A stretch of DNA of 64,000 nucleotides. Origin: Nocardioides sp. Root140 (lineage in GTDB: Bacteria; Actinomycetota; Actinomycetes; Propionibacteriales; Nocardioidaceae). Shown here piece after piece: positions 36,619 through 48,738 of this stretch. The notes below the pieces were generated by a model. It saw only the letters and a list, made by a program, of their open reading frames with translations. It was not told the origin of the DNA and did not search any database. How positions within the stretch are numbered: the first letter of the stretch is position 1; each line of letters opens with the position of its first letter. The translations under genes were made by a program, and so were the position numbers. The stretch covers positions 124,123 through 188,122 of the forward strand of contig NZ_LMFI01000012.1 in assembly GCF_001426745.1 (NCBI RefSeq). Direction: 5' to 3'.

Positions 36619-36640
36619 TCCATCCCTCACCAACCCGCAC

Positions 36641-36797
36641 TTCTTGCGTCGCGAACTGGCACTTGTTGCGCCTCGAACCGCCAAGCCCTGCGGTCCTTGA
36701 CAGCGCCGGACGTGCAGGTTCGCGACGCAAGAATCCGCGGCTCGCGCATCAAGAATCCACGGTTCGCGCATCAACAATTGCAGGTTCGTGGGGGTCA
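36641..36797. repeat. 22-bp inverted tandem array, family 1 (copy 3)
   Basis: The right half has three 22-bp units in tandem (36717-36738, 36739-36760, 36761-36782) and a partial unit GGTTCGTGGGGGTCA ending at 36797. The final TCA is the stop codon of the minus-strand kinase-like gene. The left half holds inverted copies. TTCTTGCGTCGCGAAC (36641-36656) and GTTCGCGACGCAAGAA (36718-36733) are a perfect 16-bp inverted pair. Unlike the other copies, it separates two genes on the same strand. Confidence 0.92.
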
Positions 36798-37757
36798 GGC
36801 GGGGTGCAGGTCGCCGGTGCGGGTGAGGGTGAGGAGCAGGTCGTGGGCGCGCGCGGCGACCGGGTTCTCGCCGGCCCGGCCGGCCAGGTCGACCAGCGCC
36901 CAGAGGTCCGCGGCCCGGGCCAGCTCGAGCAGCCGGGCGCTGTGCATCCGCCCCGTACCAGCGGCGACGGTGCGGTCGTCGCTGGTTCCGGCACCGCCGT
37001 CCTCGCGGCCGGGGAGGCCGTCGATCTCGACGGTGTCGAGGAGCGACTCGACGAACGCGGGAGAGTGCTCGAAGCGCAGCAGGTTGCCGAGGTCGGTCAC
37101 CGGCAGGCCGGCGTGCGCGAACTCCCAGTCGAGCACGCCGGTGACCTCACCCGTCCCGGGGTCGACGAGCAGGTTCTTCGGGTTGAAGTCGCTGTGCACC
37201 AGGCAGCGCCGGGCGATCGGGTCGAGCAGGTCCTGGGCGTGATCGGCGAGCGCGAACAGCCTGTCGAGGTCCTCCGGCGCCCAGGCCTCCAGTGCCGAGC
37301 CGGGGACGACGTGCTCGACGAACGTGCGCAGGTCGGCGGCCCCAGCCCCGAAGGAGCCGATCCGCAGGTCCGCGTCGACGAACGGACCGCCGCGCAGGAA
37401 CGGCATCCGGGTGAGCCGGGTCAGCACGTCGCCGAGGTGGACGCCGATCCTGCCCTGCAACGTCTCGTCGGCGTCGGCCAGCACGAGGTCGAGCCGCTCG
37501 CCGGGCAGGAACGAGGTGACCAGGATGCCGGGGACGTCGCCCACCGGGTCGGGTCGGCGTACCTCCAGGACCTCGGGCACCGGCAGCAGTCCGCGCACCA
37601 GGCGCAGGACGGCGGCGTCGATGTCGACCGCGTCCGGCCCGCGTTGTGCCGACCGCGCCGCGAGGATGCGTACGACGACCTTCTCCCCGCCGCTCGTGCC
37701 GAGGAAGGTCTCGCCACTGTGCCCGCCCTCGAGCGGTGTGAGTCCGGCGTCGAACAA
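36795..37757 (-). CDS. APH-family small-molecule kinase in the GlgE operon
   Basis: The product is 320 residues of the aminoglycoside phosphotransferase/choline kinase fold: LTPLEGGHSGETFL at the start, CLVHSDFNPKNLLVDP as the catalytic loop and VLDWEFAHAGLPVTDLGNLL as the metal site. Substrate is unknown; linkage to glgB suggests a sugar. TTG 37757 starts one base after the glgB stop, implying coupling; no ATG or GTG precedes the conserved start. It is the last gene of the operon, and a repeat array follows it. Confidence 0.8.
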   Translation of the reverse strand: MFDAGLTPLEGGHSGETFLGTSGGEKVVVRILAARSAQRGPDAVDIDAAVLRLVRGLLPVPEVLEVRRPDPVGDVPGILVTSFLPGERLDLVLADADETLQGRIGVHLGDVLTRLTRMPFLRGGPFVDADLRIGSFGAGAADLRTFVEHVVPGSALEAWAPEDLDRLFALADHAQDLLDPIARRCLVHSDFNPKNLLVDPGTGEVTGVLDWEFAHAGLPVTDLGNLLRFEHSPAFVESLLDTVEIDGLPGREDGGAGTSDDRTVAAGTGRMHSARLLELARAADLWALVDLAGRAGENPVAARAHDLLLTLTRTGDLHPA

Positions 37758-37758
37758 G

Positions 37759-39939
37759 TCAGGATTCCTCGTCGCGGCGCAGCCAGATCGTGGCCAGGGG
37801 CGGCACCACGACGGTGGTGCGGGCCGGCTGGCCGGACCACTCCCCGACGACCGCCTCGACCCGGCCGAGGTTGCCGACACCGGAGCCGCTGTAGGCGGTG
37901 GCGTCGGTGTTCAGCACCTCGTGCCAGTCGCCGGCGGCAGGCATGCCCAGCACGTAGTCGTGGTGCGGGACCGGTGAGAAGTTGGTGACACAGACGACGT
38001 CGGGCCCGTTGTTCGCACGCCGGACGAACGAGAAGACGTTGCGCTGCGCGTCGTTGGCGTCGATCCACGCGAAGCCGGCCGGGTCGTGGTCGAGCGCGAA
38101 CAGGGCGGGGGAGTCGCGGTAGACGCCGTTGAGGTCGCGGACCAGGTCGTGCATGCCGCGGTGCTCCACGTGGTCGAGCAGCCACCAGTCCAGCTCACGC
38201 GCCTCGGCCCATTCCGACTCCTGGCCGAGCTCGCAACCCATGAACAGCAGCTGCTTGCCGGGGTGGGCCCACTGCAATGCCAGGTAGGCGCGCAGGTTGG
38301 CCAGCTGCTGCCACCGGTCGCCGGGCATCTTGCGCAGCAACGAGCCCTTGCCGTGCACGACCTCGTCGTGCGAGAGCGGCAGCACGTAGTTCTCCGCGTA
38401 GGCGTAGACCATCGGGAACGTGAGCTGCCCGTGGTGGTGCACGCGGTGGATCGGGTCCTGCTGCACGTAGGCGAGGGTGTCGTGCATCCATCCCATGTTC
38501 CACTTGAACCCGAACCCGAGCCCGCCGTCGGAGGTGGGCTGGGTGACCCCGGGCCAGGCGGTCGACTCCTCGGCCACCATCATCACGCCGGGCACCCGCC
38601 GGTAGACCGTGGCGTTGAGCTCCTGGAGGAACTGCACGGCCTCGAGGTTCTCGCGCCCGCCGTGCACGTTGGGGGTCCACTCGCCCGGCTCGCGGGAGTA
38701 GTCGAGGTAGAGCATCGACGCCACCGCGTCGACCCGGAGGCCGTCGGCGTGGAACTCCTCGAGCCAGTAGAGCGCACTGGCGACCAGGAAGTTGCGCACC
38801 TCGTTGCGGCCGAAGTCGAAGATGTAGGTGCCCCACTCGGGGTGCTCGCCGAGCGACGGGTCGGGGTGCTCGTAGAGCGGCGTGCCGTCGAAGCGGGCCA
38901 GCGCGAACTCGTCCTTCGGGAAGTGCGCCGGCACCCAGTCGAGCAGCACGCCGATGCCCGCCTGGTGGAAGCGGTCGACCAGCAACCGAAGCCCGTCGGG
39001 GTCACCGAACCGTGCGCTCGGCGCGTAGTAGGAGGTCACCTGGTAGCCCCAGGAGCCGCCGTACGGGTGCTCCATCACCGGCAGCAGCTCGACATGGGTG
39101 AAGCCGAGACCGCGCACGTAGGCCACCAGCTCGTCGGCCAGCTCGGCGTAGTCGAGCATCTCGGAACCGTGCTTGCGCCACGACCCGAGGTGCACCTCGT
39201 AGACCGACATCGGCTCCTCGGTGTGCCGCTGCTGCGCGCGCTGCCGCATCCACTGGTCGTCGCCCCAGGCGTACGCCGAGGTGGTCACCTTCGACGCGGT
39301 CTGCGGCGGCACCTCGGTGGCGAAGGCGAGCGGGTCGGCCTTCTCATGCCACTGGCCGTCGGGACCGAGCAGGGCGAACTTGTACGTCGCACCGTCGCCC
39401 ACGTCGGGCAGGAAGATCTCCCACACCCCCGACCTGCCGAGCTGGCGCATCGGGGTGGACCGGCCGTCCCAGCCGTTGAAGTCGCCGATCAGGCGCACGC
39501 CGCGGGCGTTGGGCGCCCAGACCGCGAACGACGTGCCGGTCACGCCGCTGTCGTAGCGGCGTACGTGGGCGCCGAGCGCCTGCCACAGCTGCTCGTGGCG
39601 CCCCTCGTTGATCAGGTGCAGGTCGGTCTCGCCCAACGTCGGCAGGTAGCGGTAGGGGTCGTCGTACGTCGTGGGCTCGCCGCCGTCGTAGGCCACCGCG
39701 ATCCGGTAGTCGGGGATTTCGGAGACCGGCAGCTCGCCGACCCAGACGCCCGCGTGCTCATGCGCGAGTGCGGTGCGCTCCTGTCCGTGCAGCACCTCGA
39801 CGGACGAGGCGAGCGGGCGCAGCACCCGCACCGTCACCGCGCCCTCGTGGGGGTGGGCGCCCAGCACTGCGTGCGGGTCGCCGTGACCGCCGCTGACCAG
39901 CAGCTCGAGCTCGGTGTGGTCGATCGGTCGGACCGGCAC
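37759..39939 (-). CDS. glgB: 1,4-alpha-glucan branching enzyme
   Basis: It makes the alpha-1,6 branches of glycogen or alpha-glucan. The product is 726 residues, the usual length. There are two N-terminal beta-sandwich (CBM48) regions (about 1-110 and 120-220), a GH13 barrel with nucleophile D404 (GLRVDAV) and acid/base E457 (AEESTAWPG), LPLSHDEVVHGK, and a C-terminal beta domain. GTG 39939 follows GAGGAGG. It lies 27 nt after the maltokinase gene in the GlgE operon. Confidence 0.97.
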   Translation of the reverse strand: MPVRPIDHTELELLVSGGHGDPHAVLGAHPHEGAVTVRVLRPLASSVEVLHGQERTALAHEHAGVWVGELPVSEIPDYRIAVAYDGGEPTTYDDPYRYLPTLGETDLHLINEGRHEQLWQALGAHVRRYDSGVTGTSFAVWAPNARGVRLIGDFNGWDGRSTPMRQLGRSGVWEIFLPDVGDGATYKFALLGPDGQWHEKADPLAFATEVPPQTASKVTTSAYAWGDDQWMRQRAQQRHTEEPMSVYEVHLGSWRKHGSEMLDYAELADELVAYVRGLGFTHVELLPVMEHPYGGSWGYQVTSYYAPSARFGDPDGLRLLVDRFHQAGIGVLLDWVPAHFPKDEFALARFDGTPLYEHPDPSLGEHPEWGTYIFDFGRNEVRNFLVASALYWLEEFHADGLRVDAVASMLYLDYSREPGEWTPNVHGGRENLEAVQFLQELNATVYRRVPGVMMVAEESTAWPGVTQPTSDGGLGFGFKWNMGWMHDTLAYVQQDPIHRVHHHGQLTFPMVYAYAENYVLPLSHDEVVHGKGSLLRKMPGDRWQQLANLRAYLALQWAHPGKQLLFMGCELGQESEWAEARELDWWLLDHVEHRGMHDLVRDLNGVYRDSPALFALDHDPAGFAWIDANDAQRNVFSFVRRANNGPDVVCVTNFSPVPHHDYVLGMPAAGDWHEVLNTDATAYSGSGVGNLGRVEAVVGEWSGQPARTTVVVPPLATIWLRRDEES

Positions 39940-39966
39940 GGTGGACCTCCTCGGTTCGGGCGTGGA

Positions 39967-41354
39967 TCAGGCGGTCAGCCGGGCGATCCCGGCGAGCGGG
40001 ATGTCCAGCCAGGTGGGGCGGTTGCGGGCCTCGTAGACGCATTCGTAGACGGCCTTGTCGGCCTCGTAGGCGGCCAGCACCAGCCGTTCGTCGTCGGTGA
40101 GGTCGCGGCCGGCGTACGCGGTGACGAAGGCGTCGCGGTTGCGCTGCGTCCACTCCTCGCCGCGGTACGCGCGCTGCGCGTTGCCGGTGTCGTCGGAGCC
40201 ACGGAAGGCGCGCTCGACGACCGCCGCGGCGTAGTCGAACGAGCGGAGCATGCCGGCCACGTCGCGCCACACGGAATCGGGCAGCAGCCGGTCGGCCAGC
40301 GGCTTGGCAGGCTCGCCCTCGAAGTCGACGATCTTCCAGCCCTTGACCGTGCGCAGCGTCTGGCCGAGGTGCAGGTCGCCGTGCATGCGCTGCACGGTGA
40401 GGGAACCGAGCGACCCGAAGCGGTCGAACATCGCCCGCAGTGCCGGCGCGTGGTCGGCGAGGCCGGGCACGATCTCGATGGCATCGGTGAGCCGGTCGTG
40501 CATGCCCCGGCCAAGGGCCGTGACGTCGGCCGCCGCGAACTGCTCGGTGGGGAACGCCTCGGCCAGGACCTGGTGGGTCTCGGCCAGGGCGGCACCGAGC
40601 CGCTCACTCTCGGAGGCGAAGTCGCCGCCCACCTCGTCGGCGTGCAGGTCGGCCTCGGCGTACAGGTTGCGCACGCTCGCCTGCGCCAGCTCCCACCCGT
40701 CGCTGGCGGTGCGGAGGAACTGCTGGAGCATCGCCAGCTGGATGATCGAGTCGGAGGCCTCGTCGACGGTGTCGAGCCAGCCGTAGAGCGCGGCGACGTT
40801 GTCGGAGCCGGCCTCGGTGAGCACGTGGTGGATCTGGATGTCGGGGTTCACCCCCGGCGTCACCTTGCGGAACACCTTCATCAGGCAGTCCTCGCCGAAG
40901 GCGACCGAGGAGTTCGACTGCTCGCCGCTGAACAGGGTCGAGTGTGCGGTCAGGTCGAGGTCGTGGCCCGGCAGCCGGTGGAAGACCAGCAGGTCGCGCC
41001 GGCTGGAGGCGTCGGACCCGGCTTCGGCGAAGGCGCTCAGCCACTGGCCCATCGCGTCGCGGTCGTGCACGGCGTCGTAGACGAACGAGTCGCCGAAGTC
41101 GTCGTCGGTCCAGGTGCCGATCAGGGCGTGGTCGAGTCGGCCGTCGGCCTCGCTGCGGAACGACAGCGGCACCTGGTAGAGCTCACGGTCGCCGTCGTCG
41201 TAGGTCACCTCGACCAGGTCGATGGCGACCTTGGGGCCGTCGTCGGACGCCGGCAGCACACCCGTACGGCGGGTCGAGGTGACGGTGAACGCGCGCCCTT
41301 TGCCGCCGAACCACCGTGCGGACTCGACGAAGGCGGTGAGGTGGTCGTGCACGG

Positions 41355-41358
<4 letters not shown>
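39967..41358 (-). CDS. mak: Maltokinase (Mak/Pep2)
   Basis: It phosphorylates maltose with ATP to alpha-maltose-1-phosphate, the GlgE donor. The product is 463 residues. An N-terminal cap (ARWFGGKGR) precedes an APH-like kinase domain with MHGDLHLGQTL as the catalytic loop and KIVDFEGEPAKPL as the metal site. GTG 41358 overlaps the treS stop (GTGA), with GGAGGAG upstream. Here it is separate, not fused to TreS as in some Actinobacteria. The adjacent TreS makes its substrate. Confidence 0.95.
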
Positions 41359-43042
<1,684 letters not shown>

Positions 43043-43046
<4 letters not shown>

Positions 43047-45031
43047 CGGGGGCTCCTCACGGTCAGGATGTGGGCCGGCTCGACCGACGGGTCGAGCCGG
43101 ACGTAGTTGTGCTCGGTCCAGTTCCACGTCTGGTCGGTGAGCTCGTCGTGGACGACGAAGGCCTCGTGCGGGTCGAGGCCGAGGGCAGCGAGGTCGAGGT
43201 GCACCATCGTCTCCCGCGTGGCGTGCGGGTCGAGGTTGACCACGACGATCACGATGTCGTCGCCCGCCCCCGGAATGTGCGCAGTCTTGCTGAAGCAGAG
43301 GATCGCGTCGTCGTCGGTGCGGTGCACGGTCACGTTCCGCAGCAGCTGCAGCGCCGGGTGCGCGCGCCGCAGCGCGTTCAGCTTCGTGATGTACGGCGCC
43401 AGGGTGCGGCCCTGCTCGTCGGCAGCGGCCCAGTCCCGGATGCGGATCTGGTACTTCTCGGAGTCGAGGTACTCCTCCGACCCGGGCTTGACCGCCACGT
43501 GCTCGAAGAGCTCGAACCCGGCGTAGACGCCCCAGCTCGGGGCGCCCAGTGCGGCCACCGTGGCGCGCACCTTGAACGCCGCCGGGCCGCCGTACTGCAG
43601 ATAGGCGTGGAGGATGTCGGGGGTGTTGACGAAGAGGTTCGGCCGCATCAGGTGGCTGGACTCGTGGCTCAGCTCGAGCAGGTAGTCGCCGAGCTCCTGC
43701 TTGCCGGTGCGCCAGGTGAAGTAGGTGTAGCTCTGGTGGTAGCCGATCGCCCCGAGCCCGTGCATCATCGCCGGCCGGGTGAAGGCCTCGGAGAGGAACA
43801 GCACGCCCGGGTCGATGCGGCGCACCTCGGCGAGCAGGCGCTCCCAGAAGGCGAGCGGCTTGGTGTGCGGGTTGTCGACGCGGAAGATGCGGACGCCGTG
43901 CTTCACCCAGTGGCACACGACCCGGAGCACCTCGGCGTAGATGCCGGTCGGGTCGTTGTCGAAGTTGATCGGGTAGATGTCCTGGTACTTCTTCGGCGGG
44001 TTCTCCGCGTAGGCGATGGTGCCGTCGGCGCGGGTGGTGAACCACTCCGGGTTGGTCGTGACCCACGGGTGGTCGGGGGCAGCCTGCAGCGCCAGGTCGA
44101 GCGCCACCTCGATGCCGAGCTCGCCGGCGCGGGCGACGAAGGCGTCGAAGTCGTCGATCGTGCCGAGGTCGGGGTGGACGGCGTCGTGGCCGCCGTCCTT
44201 CGAGCCGATCGCCCACGGCGAACCCACGTCGTCGGGTCCGGGGGTCAGCGTGTTGTTGGGTCCCTTGCGGTTGACCTCGCCGATCGGGTGGATCGGCGGC
44301 AGGTAGACCACGTCGAAGCCCATGTCGGCGACCGCGTCGAGGCGCTTGGCCGCGGTGCGGAACGTGCCGGTGGTGACCTTGCCGGTCAACGGGTCGAGGG
44401 TGGCGCCCTCGGAACGCGGGAAGAACTCGTACCAGCTGCCGTAGAGGGCGCGACGGCGGTCGGCGTACGCCGCGTAGGGACCCTCGACGGTGACCAGGTC
44501 GCGCAGCGGGTGGTCGACGAGGGCGGCCCGGAGCTCGGGCGACTGGAGCACGGCGAGGCGCGCCGCGACCGGCCGGCTCGTGTCGGTGGTGGCCTTGAGC
44601 GCGGAACCGACAAGGTCGCGGGTGGCGCGGTCGGTCGCGGGCACGGCAGCCAGCACCCGCTCGAGGAGCAGTCGTCCCTCGGTGAACATCAGCTCGGTGT
44701 CGATGTCGGCGGGGATCTTGATGTCGGCCGCGTGCTGCCACGTGGCGACCGGGTCGGACCACGCGTGCACCTCGAAGGTCCACGGACCCTCGCGGTCGGG
44801 GGTCACCCAGGCCGTCCAGCGGTCGGGCACGTCAGGGTCGAGGGTCATCCGCACCGGCGGGCGTCGTACGCCGGCAGGATCGGTGAGCACCACCTCGGCG
44901 CCGAGCTTGTTGTGGCCCTCGCGGAAGACCGAGGCGGTCACCGGGAACGGCTCGTCAAGGGTGGCCTTGGCGGGCTGGCGGCCCAGGTCCACGACCGGGG
45001 TCACGTCCATCACGGGTATGCGTCCGACCAT
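43043..45031 (-). CDS. glgE: Alpha-1,4-glucan:maltose-1-phosphate maltosyltransferase
   Basis: GlgE extends alpha-1,4-glucan with maltosyl units from maltose-1-phosphate. The product is 662 residues. An N-terminal beta domain and helical insert precede the GH13 barrel with nucleophile D386 (IFRVDNPHTKPLAFWE) and E415 (LFLSEAFTRP), and KYQDIYPINFDND is a GlgE signature. ATG 45031 (MVGRIPVMDV) matches the family's conserved start; AAGTCT 7 nt upstream may be a weak -10. It heads the glgE-treS-mak-glgB group and follows a membrane gene by 54 nt. Confidence 0.96.
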
Positions 45032-45085
45032 GGGCCCCAGACTTCCGGATCGCCCCGCCACAAGCAAACGGCAGGGCGACCCGGG

Positions 45086-45964
45086 TCAGGCCGCTGTCGG
45101 AACCGCTTGCTCCCGGACCGCCCGGCGGTGCAGCACGAGCCCGACCAGGCCGGTGAGGAACATCCCGCCGACCAGGGCGACCGCTGCGATCGTGGGCCAG
45201 CCCCGACCGCTGATCGCAGCGTGGTGCCAGGCCAGCGCGACCAGGCCGAGGGCGCCGATCATCATCACGCCGGCCAGCCCCGGGCGCACCCGTTCGAGGT
45301 CGTCCTCGACCAGCGCCTGGAGCAGGGCGACGCCCAGGACGAGCACCCACACGCCGAGTGCGCGGGCGTCGACGACCTGCAGGTCCCACGGCAGCATCGG
45401 GATCCACCAGCCCGGTTCGACGAGGAGGGCCAGCCCGAGACCGAGACCGGCCGCTCCCTCGACGGCGATGGCCGGCAACGCCCAACGCGGGATCGGGAAG
45501 CGGCGCTCCATCGGCAGTGCGGGTTCACGGGACTGCGCGGCCAGGGCAGACAGGATGGCGAACGGCAGGGCAGCCATCGCCGCGAGCCAGCCGAGTGAGA
45601 GCACGTAGGCGATCACCGGTCCGCCACCGACCCGGGTCTCGCCCAGGTGCATCACGGTGACGACGAGGAGCCCGCTGACCAGCAAGAGTGCGGGCAGCAC
45701 GGCGATCCGGACCTCCTCCCAGTGGTCGCGCATCGCGGCACCCAGCATCATCGGCACTGCGCCGAGGAAGCCCGCGCCGATCAGCGCGGCGGTCACGGGA
45801 CTCGCGAACTCCCACGCGAAGCCCTTGCCGGTCTGCTCGCTGCCGGCGAAGAGCACCAGGCCCACCACGGCCGAGAGCAGGCCGAGCACGACCAGCACCA
45901 ATGAGACGAGCGGGGCAGTCTCCCTGCCCTCGAGCCTGCTCTCCTGCATGACAGGGTCTGCCAT
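45086..45964 (-). CDS. Polytopic membrane protein of unknown function
   Basis: The product is 292 residues with about eight hydrophobic segments (for example LVSLVLVVLGLLSAVVGLVL, VAVLPALLLVSGLLVVTVMH and a last one near IAAVALVGGMFLTGLVGLVL). I recognise no family. GGAGGGAGAAG lies directly before ATG 45964. It precedes glgE on the same strand by 54 nt and may share its transcript; whether it has a role in glucan metabolism is unknown. An AT-richer stretch at 45985-46045 probably carries its promoter. Confidence 0.7.
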   Translation of the reverse strand: MADPVMQESRLEGRETAPLVSLVLVVLGLLSAVVGLVLFAGSEQTGKGFAWEFASPVTAALIGAGFLGAVPMMLGAAMRDHWEEVRIAVLPALLLVSGLLVVTVMHLGETRVGGGPVIAYVLSLGWLAAMAALPFAILSALAAQSREPALPMERRFPIPRWALPAIAVEGAAGLGLGLALLVEPGWWIPMLPWDLQVVDARALGVWVLVLGVALLQALVEDDLERVRPGLAGVMMIGALGLVALAWHHAAISGRGWPTIAAVALVGGMFLTGLVGLVLHRRAVREQAVPTAA

Positions 45965-46065
45965 TCTTCTCCCTCCCCAGGGTTGTCTTTACATTCTGGA
46001 TTAGATGTCGAAACTCTGGAAGTAGAACGCTGATTTGTCCGAGGCGTGGCGGTTGTGCCGTGGGC

Positions 46066-46071
46066 TAGCGT
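46066..46071 (+). promoter_or_regulatory. glgP: -10 box TAGCGT of the predicted leaderless glgP transcript
   Basis: TAGCGT lies 6 nt before ATG 46078. Confidence 0.6.
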
Positions 46072-46077
46072 CAGGCC

Positions 46078-48672
46078 ATGCGTGCGATCCGAAGGTTCAC
46101 CGTCCAGCCCGTCCTGCCCGAGGCGCTGCACCCGCTCGGGGAGCTGTCCACCAACCTGCGTTGGGCCTGGCACCCCGCGACCCAGGACCTCTTCCGGGCC
46201 GTTGACGCCGAGCTGTGGGAGTCGGTCCACCACGACCCGGTCAGGTTGCTGGGCGCGGTCCCGCCCGCGCGCCTCGACGAGCTGGCGGCCGACGACTCGT
46301 TCCTGGGCGAGATGGGGGCAGTGCATGCCGACCTCACGACGTACCTCACCGGCGACCGCTGGTTCCAGAAGACCGCGGCCACGCAGGGAACCTGGCCCAC
46401 GTCGATCGCCTACTTCTCTCCCGAGTTCGGCATCACCGCCGTGCTGCCGCAGTACTCCGGCGGCCTCGGTATCCTCGCCGGCGACCACCTGAAGACGGCC
46501 TCCGACCTTGGCGTCCCGATCGTCGGCGTCGGCCTGCTCTACCGACACGGGTACTTCCGCCAGCACCTGTCCCGCGAGGGCTGGCAGGAGGAGACCTATC
46601 CGGTCCTCGACCCCAACGGCCTGCCCATCTCGCTGCTGCGCGAGGCGGGCGGCGAACCGGCCTCGGTCACGGTTCCGCTCCCCGGCGACGACCCGCTGCA
46701 CGCCCGCGTCTGGGTGGCGCGCGTCGGGCGGGTGCCGCTGCTGATGCTGGACGCCGACACCGAGGCGAACGCGGAGCACCTGCGCACCGTCACCGATCGC
46801 CTGTACGGCGGCACCAGCGAGCACCGCCTCCTCCAGGAGCTGCTCCTCGGCATCGGTGGGGTCAAGGCGTTGCGGGCCCATTCACGGCTGACCGGAGCCC
46901 CGGCACCCGAGGTGTTCCACACCAACGAGGGCCACGCGGGTTTCCTCGGCCTCGAGCGGATCCGCGAGCTCACCGTCGATGAGGCCGGGCCACGGCTCGA
47001 CTTCGACACGGCACTCGAGGTCTCGAGGGCCGGCACCGTCTTCACCACGCACACGCCCGTCCCGGCCGGCATCGACCGCTTCCCGACCGACCTGATCGCG
47101 CAGTACTTCGGCGGCTCGGGAGACAACGGCGGCGGCGCTGTGCCGGGCGTACCGTCCGACCGTGTGCTCGCCCTGGGCGCCGAGGACTACGAGGGCGGCG
47201 ACCCGGGTGTGTTCAACATGGCGGTGATGGGCTTCCGGCTGGCCCAGCGCGCCAACGGCGTCTCGCAGCTGCACGGCCACGTCTCACGCGGCATGTTCAA
47301 CGGCCTGTGGCCGGGCTTCGACGAGACAGACGTGCCGATCGGGTCGATCACCAACGGCGTCCATGCCCCGACCTGGGTGGCCCGCGAGGTCTTCGAGCTG
47401 GGCTCGGCCGTGGGCGGCGAGGTCTCCACCGACAGTCCCGGCGCCTGGGACGTCGTCGACCGCGTCGCCTCGACCGACATCTGGAGGGTCAAGCGGCTGC
47501 TGCGTGAGCGACTGGTCGAGGACGCCCGCCGCAGGCTGCGCGCCTCATGGGAGCACCGGGGCGCCGCCGAGGCCGAGCTCGGCTGGGTCGACGAGGCGCT
47601 CGACCCCGACGTCCTGACCATCGGGTTCGCGCGCCGGGTGCCGTCGTACAAGCGGCTGACCCTGATGCTTCGCGAACCGGAGCGCCTCAAGCGGCTGCTG
47701 CTCGACCCGGACCGCCCGATCCAGCTGGTCATCGCCGGCAAGTCGCACCCCGCCGACGACGGTGGCAAGGAGCTGATCCAGGAGATCGTCAGGTTCGCCG
47801 ACGACCCCGAGGTGCGGCACCGCATCGTGTTCCTGCCCAACTACGACATCGCCATGGCGCAGCCGCTCTACCCGGGCTGCGACGTGTGGCTCAACAACCC
47901 GCTGCGTCCCTACGAGGCCTGCGGTACGTCGGGCATGAAGGCCGCGCTCAACGGTGGCCTGAACCTCTCGATCCTCGACGGTTGGTGGGACGAGTGGTAC
48001 GACGGCCGCAACGGCTGGTCGATCCCGTCCGCCGACGGCATCGACGATCCCGACCGTCGCGACGACCTCGAGGCCGGTGCCCTCTACACACTGATCGAGG
48101 AGGAGATCGCGCCGCGCTTCTACGACCTCGACGACGCCGGCGTGCCCTCGCGCTGGATCGAGATGGTGCGCCACACGCTCAAGTCGTTGGGCCCGAAGGT
48201 GCTCTCGAGCCGCATGGTGCGCGACTACGTCGAGCAGCTCTACGCCCCGGCGGTCGGCACCGCGCGTGAGCTCACGGACCACGCGCGCGCAGCGGCCTTC
48301 GCGGAGTGGAAGCAACGGGTGCGTTCCGCGTGGCCCGGGGTGCGGGTCGAGCACGTCGAGTCCCACGACGTCGCCGACTCACCCGAGGTCGGCTCGCGCC
48401 TGTCGGTGCACGCGTTCGTGTCGCTGGGTGGCCTCGCCCCCGAGGACGTCGACGTGCAGCTGGTGCACGGCACGATCGCCGCTGACGACACGCTGGCAGA
48501 CACCGTGGGGGAGTCCCTGCAGCCGGTGGCGTCGTACGACGGCGGCCGACACCGGTTCGACGGAGCGGTCACGCTGGAGCGGCCAGGCCCCTTCGGCTAC
48601 ACGGTTCGCATCCTGCCGCGTCACGACCTGTTGGCGTCGCCCGCCGAGCTCGGACTGGTCGCCCTGCCCTGA
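46078..48672 (+). CDS. glgP: Alpha-glucan phosphorylase (short GlgP type)
   Basis: It removes glucose-1-phosphate from the ends of alpha-1,4-glucan. The product is 864 residues of the GlgP subfamily typical of Actinobacteria and Thermotoga, with an N-terminal DUF3417-like start (LHPLGELSTNLRWAWHP), YFSPEFGI, and NEGHAGFL. The PLP lysine is K621 in GTSGMKAALNGGLN. Divergent from the glgE group, with promoters sharing the 113-bp gap. ATG 46078 is set by TAGCGT. Confidence 0.96.
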   Translation: MRAIRRFTVQPVLPEALHPLGELSTNLRWAWHPATQDLFRAVDAELWESVHHDPVRLLGAVPPARLDELAADDSFLGEMGAVHADLTTYLTGDRWFQKTAATQGTWPTSIAYFSPEFGITAVLPQYSGGLGILAGDHLKTASDLGVPIVGVGLLYRHGYFRQHLSREGWQEETYPVLDPNGLPISLLREAGGEPASVTVPLPGDDPLHARVWVARVGRVPLLMLDADTEANAEHLRTVTDRLYGGTSEHRLLQELLLGIGGVKALRAHSRLTGAPAPEVFHTNEGHAGFLGLERIRELTVDEAGPRLDFDTALEVSRAGTVFTTHTPVPAGIDRFPTDLIAQYFGGSGDNGGGAVPGVPSDRVLALGAEDYEGGDPGVFNMAVMGFRLAQRANGVSQLHGHVSRGMFNGLWPGFDETDVPIGSITNGVHAPTWVAREVFELGSAVGGEVSTDSPGAWDVVDRVASTDIWRVKRLLRERLVEDARRRLRASWEHRGAAEAELGWVDEALDPDVLTIGFARRVPSYKRLTLMLREPERLKRLLLDPDRPIQLVIAGKSHPADDGGKELIQEIVRFADDPEVRHRIVFLPNYDIAMAQPLYPGCDVWLNNPLRPYEACGTSGMKAALNGGLNLSILDGWWDEWYDGRNGWSIPSADGIDDPDRRDDLEAGALYTLIEEEIAPRFYDLDDAGVPSRWIEMVRHTLKSLGPKVLSSRMVRDYVEQLYAPAVGTARELTDHARAAAFAEWKQRVRSAWPGVRVEHVESHDVADSPEVGSRLSVHAFVSLGGLAPEDVDVQLVHGTIAADDTLADTVGESLQPVASYDGGRHRFDGAVTLERPGPFGYTVRILPRHDLLASPAELGLVALP

Positions 48673-48726
48673 GTCGGCCCTCCGGTTGATCGGGGCGTTC
48701 CGGCACCGACGGTGACGGGGCGGACC

Positions 48727-48732
48727 TACAGT
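48727..48732 (+). promoter_or_regulatory. -10 box TACAGT of the predicted leaderless MFS-cNMP transcript
   Basis: TACAGT lies 6 nt before ATG 48739 and selects it over the in-frame start at 48712. Confidence 0.6.
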
Positions 48733-48738
48733 CGGTCC